In this document: positions 1-14,904 of the stretch, piece after piece | Layout of the letters: every line of letters begins with the position of its first letter | How positions within the stretch are numbered: the stretch's first letter is position 1 | Assembly: GCA_947568835.1 (NCBI GenBank) | Contig: OX387602.1 | Span: 18,527,021-18,591,020, forward strand | DNA: 64,000 nucleotides | Reading direction: 5' to 3' | Source: Protonemura montana | Lineage: Eukaryota; Arthropoda; Insecta; Plecoptera; Nemouridae | Notes under the pieces: generated by a model | What the model was told of the DNA's origin: nothing | What the model saw: the letters and a program-made list of their open reading frames with translations, nothing else | Database searches by the model: none | Made by a program: the position numbers and the translations under genes

Positions 1-1814
1 GAATAAATATTATCATTTAATACGAGGCCGCCGGCTACAATATTGTTACCAGTTTTCGCTTTCCACTCGAGTTCGTTCAGTTAAACTTGAACGACTGTGG
101 AATCTTTCTCTCTGCTCGATTCTCGATCGGCGTATGTAAACAAATTTCACAAAAACACAGAAACTTGAAATAGACATTGAAGTTTCTGTTTAAGTTAATC
201 GTTTTCGTGAGGGTGTTTGGCTAGAGGGTAAGGATCGGATTGGAGCCGGGATGGGAATGGAAACGAGGGAAGAGACGCTTAAACAGATTTCTGCTAGGCA
301 GTGACGCTGACAGGCGAACGAGGCGAGAAAACGGACTTGACTTTCATCGTCGGGGAGGAAATAACTTTCAACACTTAGACGATCATTTCCTCGTGGCCTC
401 GTGGTTCTATTGAGGAGTCAATCTTTCGATGCGTACGACTGCGCTGTCGCGTGTTGTGATTAATGAACAAGGTATTGAACCTACGTCACCTGTATATCGA
501 AGATTCAGTTAGTGTTTAGAACGCCATGTGCGACGACACCGAACTTTCATGACATATCATGCCGGATTGTGCTAAGGGCGAGAAAATAATGTTGCGCAAA
601 AATCGATACGCATATTTTATTTATTCAATGAATCTCTTGCATATTTCGTTTGATGCATGTTCAAATTGCCGCATGTCTGGATTGAATCGTTTAATTCAAG
701 CCCACTCATTAGTCTCATTGAAACACTTTATTTCCCTGTTGAATAATTTAAATATTGGTTTGAATTGTTATGTTACTAAAGTGCAGTTTCGATAAATCCA
801 CTCGCGCTGAGGACCCAATAGTCAATAATTTAACAGCATACCACGAACACTACACGCTTCGATTGGCCAAGAATTTCTCAACCATGCACAACTCTGGCGC
901 CACTGCGGTCCAATCCAATGACCACACGCCGCTGGGAAGCAGCTAATCCCCGCAGATCGCGCCAACAACATCTTCAGCCAGCCAAGGACGCAATCTCGTA
1001 TCCTGCCCCACAATCGCATCGTCCGCAGGATCTGGACCCCCCGAAGGCGTGGTCCTGCAGGACTCCATTTCTATCAGCTTCCCAATCGCTAGGACCAAAC
1101 CAAAAAGCCGAGCAAATATTTTAGACTGAATCGACTAGGTTTTACCAATATTGGTTCGGCTTTGAAATCTCTATAAGTCGATTTCATCTTCCTTTTCATC
1201 TTATTCAATCCTTTTGGGGAAATAAAATAGAATAACTGTCGTCGTGAAAACCTATAGCAGCGCAAAGAAAGCCTATATATTTTAGACTTGCTTCTCATTT
1301 TCCTTTGGCGTCTGTATCCCAAGCCGCAGCTCCCGTGTGCTTTCCAAATACGGGCTCGACCACCTTTACCAATCTTTGCCGAAAAACAAACTAATAAAAA
1401 CCGCGATATTTCTTCCTGCCTGCTGACAGTTCGGCTTCGGGGACTGTGGCGTATGGTTTGGTCGCCGCACCGCACCGCACCGCGCCGGACCATTTCTCCA
1501 GCGGCTCGCTAGTATATCTCACACACACACCGCAACGACCCCATATTCTCCCTTATTAAGCTCGAAACGGCCGTCATAAAAAACACATTTCCCTTCAGCT
1601 TTTACCAAGATTTATTCAAAATTCGCTATACTATTTGATTCTGAATTTAAAATTCAAAACTTTTGTCGCGCTTCTACATTATTACGCATAGCTTTTCTTT
1701 CCGTCGCCCTTCTCCACTATAGCTCCTGATCGGCATCGTTCGCTTCCAACTTTTCAGCCAGCTGAGATCGCTGTCTTGTCTTCCGTTCCATTCGCCACGA
1801 CACGAGCTTCGATC
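1..1814. other. Intergenic, no gene recognised
   Basis: I see no exon or RNA gene I can support here. Short open frames on both strands (for example minus 1089-1493) have no family resemblance and no convincing splice or start context. A short CA run occurs near 1523-1532. Confidence 0.5.
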
Positions 1815-1994
1815 TCAGGCAATCAGGTCGGCGATCAGGTCGTCCCACGTCACGCTCCTCTGCCTACCAAGCATTGTTTCCGTACGTTGTAACGCGCGTC
1901 GTGTCGGGGCGATTCGATGGTCCGAGGTGGCGGTCGACGAGAACCCATCATGACCCTGTGCCGAAATGCTCAGTCTACAGATCCGTATTTTCAT
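1815..1994 (-). CDS. Possible small 59-aa ORF, unrecognised
   Basis: A complete minus-strand frame runs from an ATG at 1994 to a TGA at 1815-1817 and encodes 59 residues. It starts MKIRICRLSI and ends VTWDDLIADLIA. It lies in a locally GC- and CpG-rich patch that contrasts with the AT-rich surroundings. A second minus frame is also open across 1720-1860 (ending LEANDADQEL), so the open frames could simply follow from the base composition. I do not recognise the product. It could be part of a spliced exon or a chance ORF. Confidence 0.18.
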   Translation of the reverse strand: MKIRICRLSISAQGHDGFSSTATSDHRIAPTRRALQRTETMLGRQRSVTWDDLIADLIA

Positions 1995-4900
1995 GGGTGT
2001 TTAACAACGCATTGTTTTGGGAACGGGCGCCCTAAAGAGCATCACTCTATAAACAAGATCTGTCGATCGCCCAGTTCACACTGTGCACATTGATTTGTTT
2101 ATAAACGTTTTCTAGCCTAAAAATCTGTACCAGTAATTATAAAGCGGACAGTAACACTACAAATCCACGGCTTTGGAAGGGCGTTTTTCTGATTTGAACC
2201 CCTCCAACCTCTCTTTCGACAAGGATTATACTGATAAGTGACTGGATGGTCACCCATCCAACACTTGACGTCGTTGCTTGAAGTCGTTATCTGCAGCGAA
2301 TACCGGTGTTCCTAGCACGGTGAATTGTAACCACAGTACTGACCGATGGACGAGGTTTATACCCTGATCGATTAGCCTGGTTAGGGTAGCCTCATTAGGC
2401 TTGTTATCCTGGCGAAATCGCGGGCCAAAGGGTGATGAACCTTGATTCACACGTACACCAAAAATACGCATCGATCGCTCATTAGGAAGAGTGCGTGTGT
2501 CTTAGTCAATTTCGCTGTTAGCTTGTTCATTAAGAAAATGCGTGACCCCGTGCCCCATGCGTCTATTGTGGGCGCGAGCTGTCTGAAATATTGGGTCTAT
2601 ATTATTACTGTCCGAAGACGCTGCGGGTATAATTTTCTAACAATGGTGTTATTCCCTAAGGCCAGTTAATTAGGAATGAAATTTAATTTAAGGCATGGCG
2701 CGGCGGTTGTGTATTGTTGCCAAGATAATAACAAGTCGAGGCTGGAATAAAACTGACCCGTGAAATTGAATGGTCGGTTCCATTACAAACTGGTGCCAGC
2801 GCGGCGGGATTTATCGCATTTTCTATAAAAAAAAACTTTGATCGTGAAAAGTTGAAAGTAGCCCGCCAAATGTTGGACATCACAGCCTTTCAGTGGTAAT
2901 CTCGCCCACTTTTGTGGCCAGCATTCATCTCCTGGCAGAGAAAGGGACGGCACCTCCACCGGCACAACGCAGGTTGCCGCTAAGTGCCAAAAGGTGTGGC
3001 GTGAGTTTCAATTACGCAGAGTCCTCTGTATTTGTGTGTGCATAATAATTGTAAAAGCTACTACTAGGAAACGCTATGCATTATACACAATTACCTCAAG
3101 TGCATGCAAATATTCGCCAGCCATGGTTAAACACGCCACACCTGTCCGCAATTTGCAATTTATAATAATATTTATATTTTATATTTATATTGTAAACTGT
3201 TGTTCTATTTTAAATGGTGCAGGAATACAAGTTAAAAACAGCGCTCGCCCACTAAGTTATTAGTGTTGTGAAAATCGGCTGACCTTTGTCAGCTTCTATG
3301 CCAAGAATACATTTTAATCACGCAAATGGTTTCACAGCATTAGCCGATTAATAATACAAGTCAGTTTCAAGAGCATCGTAGGTCAGGGCTGCAAGGTCCT
3401 CTGCCTGCGAACGGCGATCTACTGCAGTTATATGCAGATAAGTGCTGGGATCTCGAAAGAGAAATTCTAATTAAAGCGACCGCACGAGGGTAGGAGATAA
3501 ACAAATCGAACCCGTGGTCTCCGGAGTATCGGGATCGATCACAATAAAACCTATCCCTGCACCGAAGACTCGGGATTATCCCTTTATTTAATTAATCCGC
3601 GGTAACGAATCGTATCTCGTAATAAATGCGCCGTACGCTACGACGAAAAGGCGGCGTCGACGAGGCGCACGTTCACATTTATAAATATTTCATGAGTCTG
3701 AAATGGGTCTGGACACTCGAGCATAATTCGAGAATTTCTATGTAATCCACACCTAAGATAGGGGTGAGGAAACAATAAAATGTACGTGTTAAGTTCTCAT
3801 ACATGTATTCATAGCTCACAGAAATAGGATGTCCACTTGGGGACCCTTGTTTTGTTGCATCATTCCAACGAATAAGATAAGGGTCTGGTGAAATAAAACA
3901 CAACCAAATTAAATTACCGAAATAAATTAAATTAGTCCCAAAGTCATGTAACATTTCTTCAGTTGACTCCGAATGAATTATGTTGCCTGTACTTAATGCT
4001 AAGTTTTCACTGGCGCTTGGTGGTAACATGGCAAGTACACTTGACAGTTGATCTCGATGCAAACAGTTTCATGCCACAAACAGTATTCCATTCACAATGA
4101 CCTTTGAAGTGGGTGTTGTTCGAACAACTTCTTGTTTGTCCACTGCTTGGGTGTCGAAGGGGCAAACATTTAACCCCGCCAGCAGCGCACATCGAAAAGC
4201 GTTCTCATGTCCTGTGACCTGCGGCCTGGGGCGCCACACACGAATGTGCGACCAAGATGGGGTCATGTATCAAAAGAATGGCCCATGCACCTTATCTACG
4301 TCTTGATGCTCAAAAATGTTGCGAAATGGAATGGGTGTAATCTATCATACGCAACAATAATTGGACTGGGAGCTTACAAAAGAATGCGCTACTTTGACAG
4401 TCCAATTTCATTCTTGTATCAACGAGCAGTTTCTGTGGAACGTAGCAACATTTTATCAACTCCCCACCTGGTAAGCACCTAGATTGAAAAAAAAACAGGT
4501 GGTTCTACACATGTATGCCAACGCAGAATACGATAAAAAAAAGAGGGTCTGGTCGTTCGAGCACGTTCCTCACAGACCGACGCTTGCTGCCGCATTGTTT
4601 CACCATTCCTAGCGATGACGGTGTACCGCCATGGACCATCGCATGCTGCGATCTGTGTTGTGCTGGACCACGCGCAATGAGGATGTTACCCGTAGATTAA
4701 TTAGAGCGCATCCGGTGTTGCCAAACTTCCGGGGTTAGAATAGCCGTAAGACATTTTGATGAGAACTCCTCCCACCCCTGCGACAATAATTAAGACCAAT
4801 TCGCTCAAGCCGATCGTATCGCTCCAGCATGTGAAATTAATTTCAAGATGGCAACAGCGGCGGTTTTCCGACGGGCGCGGTGGATACGGTATGGTCCATG

Positions 4901-7900
4901 AATGATGAGCTGTGTCAGGTCAGATGAAGGAGATGAGATGGGAGATTAGAAGATGAAACGAGGGAGGGAGAAGGGGAGTTAAAAACGAGTTGAGAAGAAT
5001 CTTAGATTAGTGGGTAGCTAGCTGTCACACACCCCAACGTAAAGCTTGGCTGGAAAGCAATCTTCCAAAAGGCTTCATTTTTTTAGCTGGCATGGCGTAG
5101 AATGAGGGTAGTTTGTGTTAGTAAACATTAGTGCAGAGTGAAGAAGGGGAGAAAAGTACCAAAGCCACTGAGATTAGGACAAAAACCAAAGTCTCCGCAC
5201 TATTTGCTCTTCTCTGTTGTAAAACGTGTTTATTTAGATGGCCTAGCCTAGTCTATAAAACATTGGATGTTGTTGGCAAAAAAATTAAAAACTGTCACAT
5301 CAATTGTGTGCACAGCTATTTATTATTCTAGAATTAGAATGCACCTAATTGCCCTAGGGTGCGACTGCTCGCAAAGAGGGTAAAATGCAACCCCCCTGAC
5401 GCTTGCTCGGTGCTCGGTGGCGAGATTTATATAGTTTTGTTTAAATTAAAAAGTCAACTCACGCTTTCCGTGGCATCGCGGCAGGCTAGCCGTCGAAGAG
5501 CAACTTGTTCCGTGCCTTCGCCATGCCTGGCCACTACGTGACGTTGGTGTACAACACTCGCTAGAACTATCCAGGAATCCGACTACTTGCTCATGCAAAC
5601 GCGGCTTCCAATAATTATATCCAATCAATACTGATTTACATTCTAACGGTTAAGGTAAAACATCTTCATCCTACCTCGCATCAGACCAATTTGACTGTAC
5701 GCCGCGCAAAATACGTGTAATTTCCGATCATACGACGGTTAAATAAAGGGTACACTTCTGAAAAACCTTTTCTCCTGAAATGCCTGTACGTGAGTAATGA
5801 AGCAATCGCTATGAGACGCAATATCCGAGAGATAAGATAAGTTTTTCAAACCAATAAACCATTATTATCCCAAGATTACTCACGAATCTTTCAAGGCAGT
5901 TCGTACATATTGCGATTTCAATGATTCCCAAATCGCTTTGCAAAGGTCCGGTCATTCAAAGATAATGAACACCATTCATTAGTAATGACGAGCAACTGCA
6001 CATCCCACTCGTGGCACTGCTGCTTGTAATTAGTCTCAATTTGTCCGCGATGCCAGTCCAAGAAATGCATGACGTAATTTCGCGGCTCGGAAAACGACCA
6101 GATAGACATGTTAGTAGTTAATGTTAATCGAATCTAAAAATCGTGGAGATGTACAAGCGGACATGAGTGTTGAACATGTGTCTCCGGACGGTTGCAATAA
6201 TTGTACTCGCGGAAATGACGACAGGCACACTGCAACTGGGGCTGCGGAAATTGCATTCGGCTGCACATGTGGTGAGAGAATGTAGGTGATGTGTATCGTT
6301 TGGTGGTCGATGCATGTATACGTGCCAAGTGCATGTGTCGCGAGTCGGTAGTGATACTGGGACGAACCCTCTGGACCATGAGCGAACTCAGGGACTGGAG
6401 TAATCTCATGTGCCCGAAGTTGGAGTGTGGGCGGCGTTGGCTTGGAGGTTTACCAAAAACAAACAGATAGATTCTCATTTCCACTAAATAGACTGATTTT
6501 CTTTATACGTTTGTCAGTTTCTACGGTTTCTGGCCAGAAATAAAGACGCCGCTAAAGTAAGATACGAGTCAAGGCTGACAGTTTCTCTTCGCGGTTATTG
6601 CTTTATCATTCGTGGTGGAGGAGCCTGGTTCGATATGATTTTAAAGTCCCAAATATCTTCGTGGTTTGTTTCAGACGATTCGAAAAAAATAACCCGGTGA
6701 GATGTAATCATCAGGCAAATGAAAAAAAAAATCTACACAATTAAAAAGTTCTGATACGTAAACCAATAATTATATCCATCGATACCTAGCCCAGACAAGA
6801 CAAGGCCATCGATGAATTCTTATCAAGGTTAAGATCATGGTGTCATGATGGTAAACCTGGCAAGAGTAATGCTCATCTTGTAAGGTAGTATAATTGCCCT
6901 GGGGCCTAAGGTGGTGCTTCAGTAACGAACCAAGAATGCATTTAATTATACAGGAATTTCATCTCGAATCTATAAGCTCAGCTCGTATCTATGACACGAG
7001 TTCACCACACTCCATCACGTTTTGCCATTTTCGCCTGCCCCTTTCCATGCTAAAAGTACAGCCCCAATCTTTTCTTACAGCAGAAGCGTCGACACAAATA
7101 TCATTCTTCCATTTTCTAGGCGAAATCTCGTGGATTATTAGCATCTGTGAAGCAACGCACGTGCGAACCCGCGTGGATATCTGGAACTCCTGCCCCCTTC
7201 GCCCGCCAAGGATTGGCATCGTTTGAGACGATTCGGAATCGATGAGCGATCACAGGCCGCGTTCAATTAGGTTAGAAACACAGACGGCGACGGTCTGAAT
7301 GGCGATGATTTCTGGTTGGAGGTGCTTCTCTTATAGATCCGGGTGGCTGGGGCCTCGTGTTCCCGCCTACACCGCCACCGACCTCACTACCCGCAACGGA
7401 AAGAAACGCTGGCTTTATATAAATGTACGCACATTTTTCTAGCATTACGTTTACAAGTAAAATCATGTAAATACGATGTTTCATCTCGTGAGGCGAGGTT
7501 TTCCTTGAATTGCATGCGATAAATCCTCACTGGCCGGTGCATGGCTTAGCACGGCTGGCATCACGACCTGCAGATGTGATGTAGAACTTGGCGACAAAGC
7601 CAATGCACCTCAGGCCACATATCTGTAGTTGCGGAAAGCGCAGGCGATTTATGAATATGTTGAGCACGAAATTATCGTTATTAACTGTTATTGTAACTAA
7701 ATTTAGTTCCCAAATCCTGTGATAACGCGGTTGACCGTTTCGCTGAATTCGAGGGGAAGTTGGTACATAAGGCAAACAAACTGCAATGGAAGTCGGCGAA
7801 GCCTGAGATAACATGATAAGAATTCTAGCGGATAGTGATAGACTATTCGACATGGAATGGAGTGCGAGAGACATAGAAAGACGGCGTTTAGAGCACAGTG

Positions 7901-9070
7901 ACGGAAGTGAGAAATTTCCTGAGCGCCTTGAATGCACTAGAACTGTAAACTATACAACTGAGTACAGGATCTTGGTAAACTTGCGTTCATTTCCATGCTC
8001 GCGCATATACATAGTCACTTTCGCAAGTACAAACTTAGTTTGGTTGGAACGAATCAAAATCCGTGACGCTTACGTCATTCGCGAGTCAGATTCAATTTTC
8101 GCGTTGAAAGGGAGCGAACGGTTGCCGTCAAAAGCGATTCGAACTTTCCGATGTGATATTTTAAATTTAGCCTGTTGAGAATTGAGATGCAAACGAATGG
8201 AGGTGGGAATTGGACTGAATAAGGGTGGTGGGAAGCTAGGGTGCCGCGAAGGGCGACAGGGGCGTAAGTGCCATGCCTCGTCAAATCAACCTGGAATAAG
8301 TGACTAATTTATCCCTGGGAATTCGACAAGGAGAAGACAAGGACGCCAGCGAGAGAGATCTTGATTCGCAAATGCAAATCTACCGCGATTGCAGAGTGCC
8401 AAGGTGCCCCGGGTTAAAGACAAGCATGGTAACACAAGAATTAACAAGAACAAGAGTCGGAACTATAGGAGACAGATTATCCATTAGAGGAACTCCCAGT
8501 GAGCGAGGAGATGGTGTTCAGCAAGACATACTCAGTCGTGTCATTGTTTTCGTCTCCCACCCGAATCTCTTTGAAAAACGAAGGAAATCTCTTGTCATGC
8601 TTCTACTACACAAACAGCCTCCAACTGTTTGCTCTCAATAGAAATAAGATGCTTCTAAGAAAAATTAAATTCTTAAAAGAAAGACGCGTGCGGCGTGTAC
8701 AAGCAAACAGAACCATCAATCCAATTATCTCACGAAAACTTTCTTAGAACTCGACGCATTTCGTAAGGCAGAGTGCCCTATGTGCTTCGGACACGGAATA
8801 GAAAGAGACCCACGATAGCACCATAAAACTTATCATTTATCAGGTGAACAAAAGACGTGCTTGCATAACAATCGGCTTGTCTGGTTTGTCATAAACTCAT
8901 ATCGTCACTTTCTGTGTCATTATCGATGAGATCCTTTCTAGAGAGTGACGGCAACGGCCATGGCCTGGCTAGCTCTCTGCGAAACTGCGAAAACGGAAAG
9001 ATGGTACCAACGGGTATGGTATTATTTCCTCAACTTCATGACTAGATTGTCAAAGTCTTTGTACCTACTC
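1995..9070. other. Gene-poor stretch, nothing nameable
   Basis: The longest open frames (minus 3679-4062, plus 7813-8178, plus 8300-8641) have neither recognisable motifs nor convincing splice context, and I treat them as chance. A minus-strand stretch near 2245-2275 reads like the 3' part of a 5S rRNA promoter (TTGGATGGGTGACC), but the rest of a 5S gene is missing. The segment may hold regulatory DNA or repeats that cannot be recognised without comparison. Confidence 0.45.
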
Positions 9071-9133
9071 GGAGGCGGCGGCGGTGGCGGCAACGGTGGC
9101 GGCGGTGGCGGCAACGGTGGCGGCGGTGGCGGC
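9071..9133. repeat. 21-bp GC-rich minisatellite (Gly6-Asn if translated +)
   Basis: About three tandem units of a 21-bp GGC/GGT-rich sequence, each ending in AAC. On the plus strand they would encode runs of six or seven glycines separated by asparagine. The containing open frame (8945-9328) shows no other protein-like feature, so I record the repeat rather than a gene. On the minus strand the repeat reads as GCC/ACC codons. Confidence 0.8.
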
Positions 9134-12100
9134 TTAGAATGCCTTAGGGAAGATTACCAACCGAGGATAATAATTCCTGCTTCCCGTTTCGCTCTTCCCG
9201 GGAATCAAGCCGCTCGGCCCTCGGGGCGAAGTTTGCATGGCGCTGGCTCATTAGGCCCTTTGTTGTGTCAATATTATAGTCAGCTGACAGGCAAATCCGA
9301 AGCCATAGGGATGAAAAGGATGCAGTAGTGAAACAATGATTCATCGTTGAAGATTCTTACAGGAAAAAACGGCTTTTCTAAATCAAGAATTATTTAGATC
9401 TATGCTATCAAAGACCTATGCTATCATAAAAGTGAACCAAAGCTGTCATCTTCACGATCTCCAATCTCGATTTTATAGCATATCTACTTATATACCTAGC
9501 ACGTGCAATACACAAGCACCTAAATCATGTATTATTTTCTCTGGCTTATAGCAAATCCCACGTCGACCGGGAAATTGATCGTATGATATGGGATCAGCAA
9601 GTTTACGATTTGGTTACTATTAAATGGTGTGGGATCAGTGTTACGATTTTAGGGTACATCCACCTCAAAACGCCGTAAACTAGGATCAAGGCTTCCACAG
9701 ATTTCTCTGTCGCAGATGCTCTCCGAATCGTTATTTCACATAAACAATCTAAAATGTTATAGCTAAGAAGGCCGCTGATGACCAATAAAAATATAAACTA
9801 TTATTATTAACTATACGACCTTATTCGCGGACCTTTAATGTGTTCATAGATCTAGGAATGGCGTTACATATTTTTATAATTTGCAGTGAGACCTGTCCCA
9901 GCACTGCTACAGTGGCTATTGCATGTCAGTCATGAACCGAAGATAACATGTGACGACATGTAACTTTCCTTATAAATCGATCAACATCAGATGCCATGAA
10001 CGCTGATCCATGCTGCTACTAGCATCAATAGCCTTCACGTTAGCAGGTTACTGAGACGAAATAATACCATCTCGTCGTCGTGAAAACCGAAGCAAGGCAG
10101 AGAAACCAGCAATATCCTATTGTCTGCATTTGATGACTTTTCCCACATAGAAAAGTGATTTTAAAAATTGTAAGTAAATATTTTTTCGTTGTCGATAGCT
10201 CGTGAAGCAATATTGATCCAAGCAACACAATGCGTTTCTCGTATATAGGTACACGTTGAACGTGTCTGTGATGATATGAATGATATGTTTGAATTTAATC
10301 CTGAATCTAAATATAAGCTAGGTACTGACTAAAAATCGTATCGACAAATAAAGATGTCCGAAAGAGAATGGCAACGTACTGCAAAAATCGACTGAAATGT
10401 CATTATTTCTCTTCCAGACAATAGGTTTGATACATAGCATTGATTTCGCGTTATAGTCATTGATCACTAGCATCTGCAAAAAAATGTTGATTCTTTTTAC
10501 ATCTCGTAATCAGCGAAATGTGACCATCGATAATTATCATCATCCTATGTTGCCCATCACGGCGTGGTAGACAGTGAATTGTCGATCCATAATCGATGAA
10601 TTTTGGCTCAAGAAATCAGTATAGAATCACCGTCAGCTGTAACAAAAATCCATTCTGCATCTCCCGAAGAGGTTTCAAAAAGATATTGCACATATAATTC
10701 CGCAGTGATGCGCCGAGGTAATTGAAGAGTGCAAAGAGTAGGGTCTTCCTTATTCAGAAGGAAAATGAGCTAAAATCATGACAGTTTAAAAAATACACAC
10801 CTTATAAGGCAACTGATATAAATTGTGGTTTATTGTACGTATACACATAACATTACATGGGTCGTCTTTACTACTTTACATATACGTGTAAAACAGAGTT
10901 AGTAAGACCATCATGCACGCAAACACTTTACAAAGCACGAATAAAACGACGATTTATAACACCAATCATAATCGGTTTGAAGTCCAAAATCGGGTAGTAA
11001 TTTTTCAAACGCATAATGTTGTTCCCCCGTTATTAACATCTCTTTCGGTTTTTATGACACTAATCTAACTTTCTCCTACATAATGGTCCATGATAGATAT
11101 GAAAGATGATAGTAAATTAACATTTTTTTTTAGTATCCTCCTATGGTATTTATATGATTATCACCTTTACATAGCCGGCTACCCAAATCTATTTGAAAGC
11201 AACGAGTCGAGGAAGTGAATTTAGATTTCAGACGGTTGAGAGTGAGGTGATATGCACGAAATTAACTTACTAGGCACAGTAAACCACACCTGATTAGTGT
11301 ATGAGACTGACCAACAGGCTCCAGCATTGACACGCCTTCCGGTCCTTCCCAATTTCCATATTTACCACTCATTAATGCTTTGCTAGTTGGCCTCAGGTGG
11401 GCCCATAGGGCTCACAAACACACAGAGTTGCTCAAAAACAGTTTAGGCAGTCTGCTCTGTGATGAGCGTTTTTTTTCTAGCGTTGATTCGCAAGGGATAT
11501 GAAGTGAAACTGTTGCACAACTTTCCTAATTTGAATTGCCAGTTGCCTGCCAGTGATTTGGGAAAATGATTGTTGCGAAATATCAACACCTTCCATTCGA
11601 GCCAGTGAAATGTGAAAATATAATTGCTGTACACTTTGGAAGCAGAAAACTACTTCCTGATAGATATGTATTCTAGAATATCTTGTGTTGTTTGTTGATT
11701 GTAATCATATAAAGGTCGAGAAATTACCACAGGGCCAGTTACACTAACAGTCAGTCTGACAGGTGGTATGTTAAAATGATAGCCATCGATTAGTCATTCT
11801 GATGGTCACCCCTGGATAAGATTCGTAGGGGTTTAAGTTCTTTGCTACGCATGCCCACACAGTCCCATTCATTAACATTTATTAATCAAACGAGGCCACC
11901 GCAGGAAATATGATTGAAATCAAGTAAATCTCGTTTAACTCCACGCCTATTTTATTTTATCCCATACCTATAATCACTCGAAAGCATCGGAAATAATTCT
12001 TATTTAATCACATTATGACATGAGGGCACAAAAAATATATAATTTTGCATATTTCATTAAAAACTAGATTGCATATTATAAAAAAAAAACTTTGAGCAAA

Positions 12101-14653
12101 TAAACATTTTAACTAATTTCAATCAAGTTAGCTGAGATCCAGAGACAGTTAATTACAATGGCGTAGCGTGGGCGCATGTCATTCAATTTTTCACGAGCAA
12201 CTCTGTAAGAGTTTGTAACGCGTAATTAGCATTTTACATCGAAGCCTAATAAGTCAGTTCTCCACCGTAATGTGCGTTGCCAAATCGAGCGAGCATGCGC
12301 TAACTGGACCACACCAAATTGACTGAATCGGTTAGATTTGAAAACATGCATTAGGTACAGGACACGTCATACTCATAACCATGAATGCACATTGCACTGG
12401 GCCGGAGTGGACTAAGATTATACCCACTGATCAAAAGCAAGTATTTGCAAGAGATAAAATTTATGATAAGTCATTTTCTAGTTTTCATTTAACTTGAAGG
12501 CAACTAAAGACGAGAACAATCGTATAAACCTATCGCGAGCCAAGATGAATTCAAAGGCGCTTGCTGTGAGATTAGTGCAATGGAGCGAACAAATTGTTCA
12601 TTTCTAATGCGTTGCACGTGATTATACCGAACCGCGACAAAGGGTTCAGACAGAACAGTTCGATGAATTGTGAGCCAGCACAATCTGAATCTTCTCGTCG
12701 GACTCTCGGAGAACAGAGAGTTTGAACTCTATGGCACATGGATGGACAGTCGCCTGGCTGACAAAAGACAATCGTAGGCAATCAGAAAAAAGAAGTTCTA
12801 GTACAACCATCGTAGGCGTGCACTTCGAGTAAAGGGAGAAGGGGGGCATTGTCCAGTATCCGACCTCTACTGCAACAACAACGGTCCCAAATTATAGTGT
12901 CCATGTACCGAAAATACATACAGGTCCAAACGTTGGGAAAGATCAAACCTAGCCTTTTTAAAATAGGGTTTGATGCGATATCCAACCCGGTCGAACTTGA
13001 GTTAGGAAAAGATATATGTCAGTCTCAATATTTTAATGGCCTTGATGGCAATACCAAAAAATAACCCATGTTGGCTCTCCCAGGCATGCCCTGACTATGT
13101 GGTACGCCTGATAACAAAATCAGAGTAACCTTTAGGACGAACGGAATTGCAAAAGCACGGCAATAGCAGCGTTCCAAGCGCCAATTGCAGCATCAATATT
13201 TGCCACAAGGCGGAACGGACCGGTATCTTTGTCAAGTATCAACAATACTTAGCACTTCGCTATATCAATTAAACGCCCACGTTTCGTGCGTCTGCCAAAA
13301 ATGATTCTCAGCCTAGAGGATTGACGAGGTTAAACCTTCGAGAAAGGAATGGGTTAAACTAGGTCTGGAACCAATATTATTCCAGGATTTAATGCGGCAC
13401 ATGCCATACTGAAAGAGCTGTGAACTTGAAGTCTGAATGACATTCAAATAAAAACGATTTTATTTTTATTTTATAGACTTATGGAAATGGCTTCGTGGAT
13501 CTTGAGACTATATCAAAATGGAATATGATGGTCTCATTTTTTTGGTATAAATGTCTGATGTCTGACGGCCTCTCTCAAATCGCTGTCAAACTCACTGTCT
13601 CATATTTCAAAGCGTACCAAACTTCCTTTTCATTGGGTGCGATGTAATGTCACTGCTTTACTCCAGACAACATTTTCGATAATAATTGAAAAACACCATA
13701 AGGTTGACCAGTCCTATCTAATTGAACAGAGCACCTCACTGATCAAATACACAATTCCTCCCCACATCATGCATCACACAAGTAACTCCCCTATACTTTA
13801 ATTGATGAGATTAGTCGACGGAGATAAAAAGATTAGTACACAATCGCACGCACTCACGCATCGACGCCGCGGCAATGGTATCGGTTGATGCCACCTGTGC
13901 CCGACCGACGCCCGACGCCCTGCCTTACTGTCATCCGGCGTCGTGTCGCGGTTTATTTGCGATGAGAAAAATCACCCTTACTAACGCGGATGACTAGGTA
14001 ATCTACCATAGAGTCGACGTAGTGAGTCAGACCGGCAGCATTTAAGTGGATAAAGGAAGGGATCGGTTTGGTAATGCAATGATTTTCGAAAAAGGACCGA
14101 CTTACACACCTATTGTTACCACCTGCCCCGAGTCATGCTGATGTCTGCCCCGGGGATCACGCCGCAAAGGATGATAAATGGTCTCCAAATTGATAAACAT
14201 GATAAAGAGCTAGAATACCACATGGTATGGGGCCCCTATCTGAAACCGGCCTCTGAATGAGGAATCTAGATAGAAAATGTGCACAAGCTACGCCTAGTTG
14301 AAGACTGGAAGAGCAGTAACAAAATCGAGGGAATTCAAAGAACACATGCGTGACTGCACAGCATTTTCCAATGGAACAATATGGCTCGGAGGCAAATTGA
14401 TATCCGAGAGACGTTTTACATGTGAAATTGCAATGAATATGGCCGGGGAAAAATTCTTAACTCATGGAAATATTATCGATCTCCATCTACTACATCAGAG
14501 CAATGAAGTAATGACAAACAATTTTTAAATTAAAATACACTAAAAAAATGACATTACATTACAGGTCACCTGTTGTCACTCGAAATGCCAGCAACATCTG
14601 ACACACATGTCCAAGGAAGGGTTGCTTCTATCGCTTGCCCTGTCACAGCCTAC
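9134..14653. other. Gene-poor AT-rich stretch
   Basis: No supportable gene. Base composition is AT-rich throughout, with a GC/CpG-richer island around 13850-13950 that could be a promoter or regulatory patch. Open frames are short and unremarkable. Confidence 0.5.
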
Positions 14654-14904
14654 CTGTGGAAGGTCATGGTAGACGAGCGTCTCGGCACAGACCGGGTTGA
14701 TACATGACTATGTCCCTCCGACAAATATCGCTGCAGTTTGTGCCTCGCGTGGACCGCCGTCGTCGGCGTCGGGGTCGCTGTCAGCTCAAGGTTCACGTCT
14801 AAATCCCAATCGAGTGTCACTTGCGGCTCCAGCATGCGATCACACCGCGGACGAGAGACCACTTCTGCACGGGCCGTCACTGCACGTCGCACACGCTTAC
14901 ACAC
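14654..14904 (-). CDS. Candidate 5' coding exon, unrecognised product
   Basis: An open minus-strand frame starts with an ATG at 14904 and reads 83 codons. It reaches a good splice donor at 14653 (CACAG followed by GTAGGC), leaving two bases of a split codon. The predicted peptide is basic and Ser/Thr-rich, and ends RSSTMTFH. The region is clearly GC-richer than its flanks, as expected of an exon. A plus-strand frame (14697-15158) is open over the same island, so composition alone might explain both. I could not find the downstream exon and do not recognise the protein. Confidence 0.3.

Noticed and set aside
2245-2275. Possible 5S rRNA gene on the minus strand
   Set aside because: Only a short box-C-like stretch matches. 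The rest of the 120-base gene is absent, so it is at most a fragment.
8945-9328. Glycine-rich 127-codon plus ORF
   Set aside because: The glycine block comes from a 21-bp minisatellite and the flanking residues are not protein-like. Kept as a repeat only.
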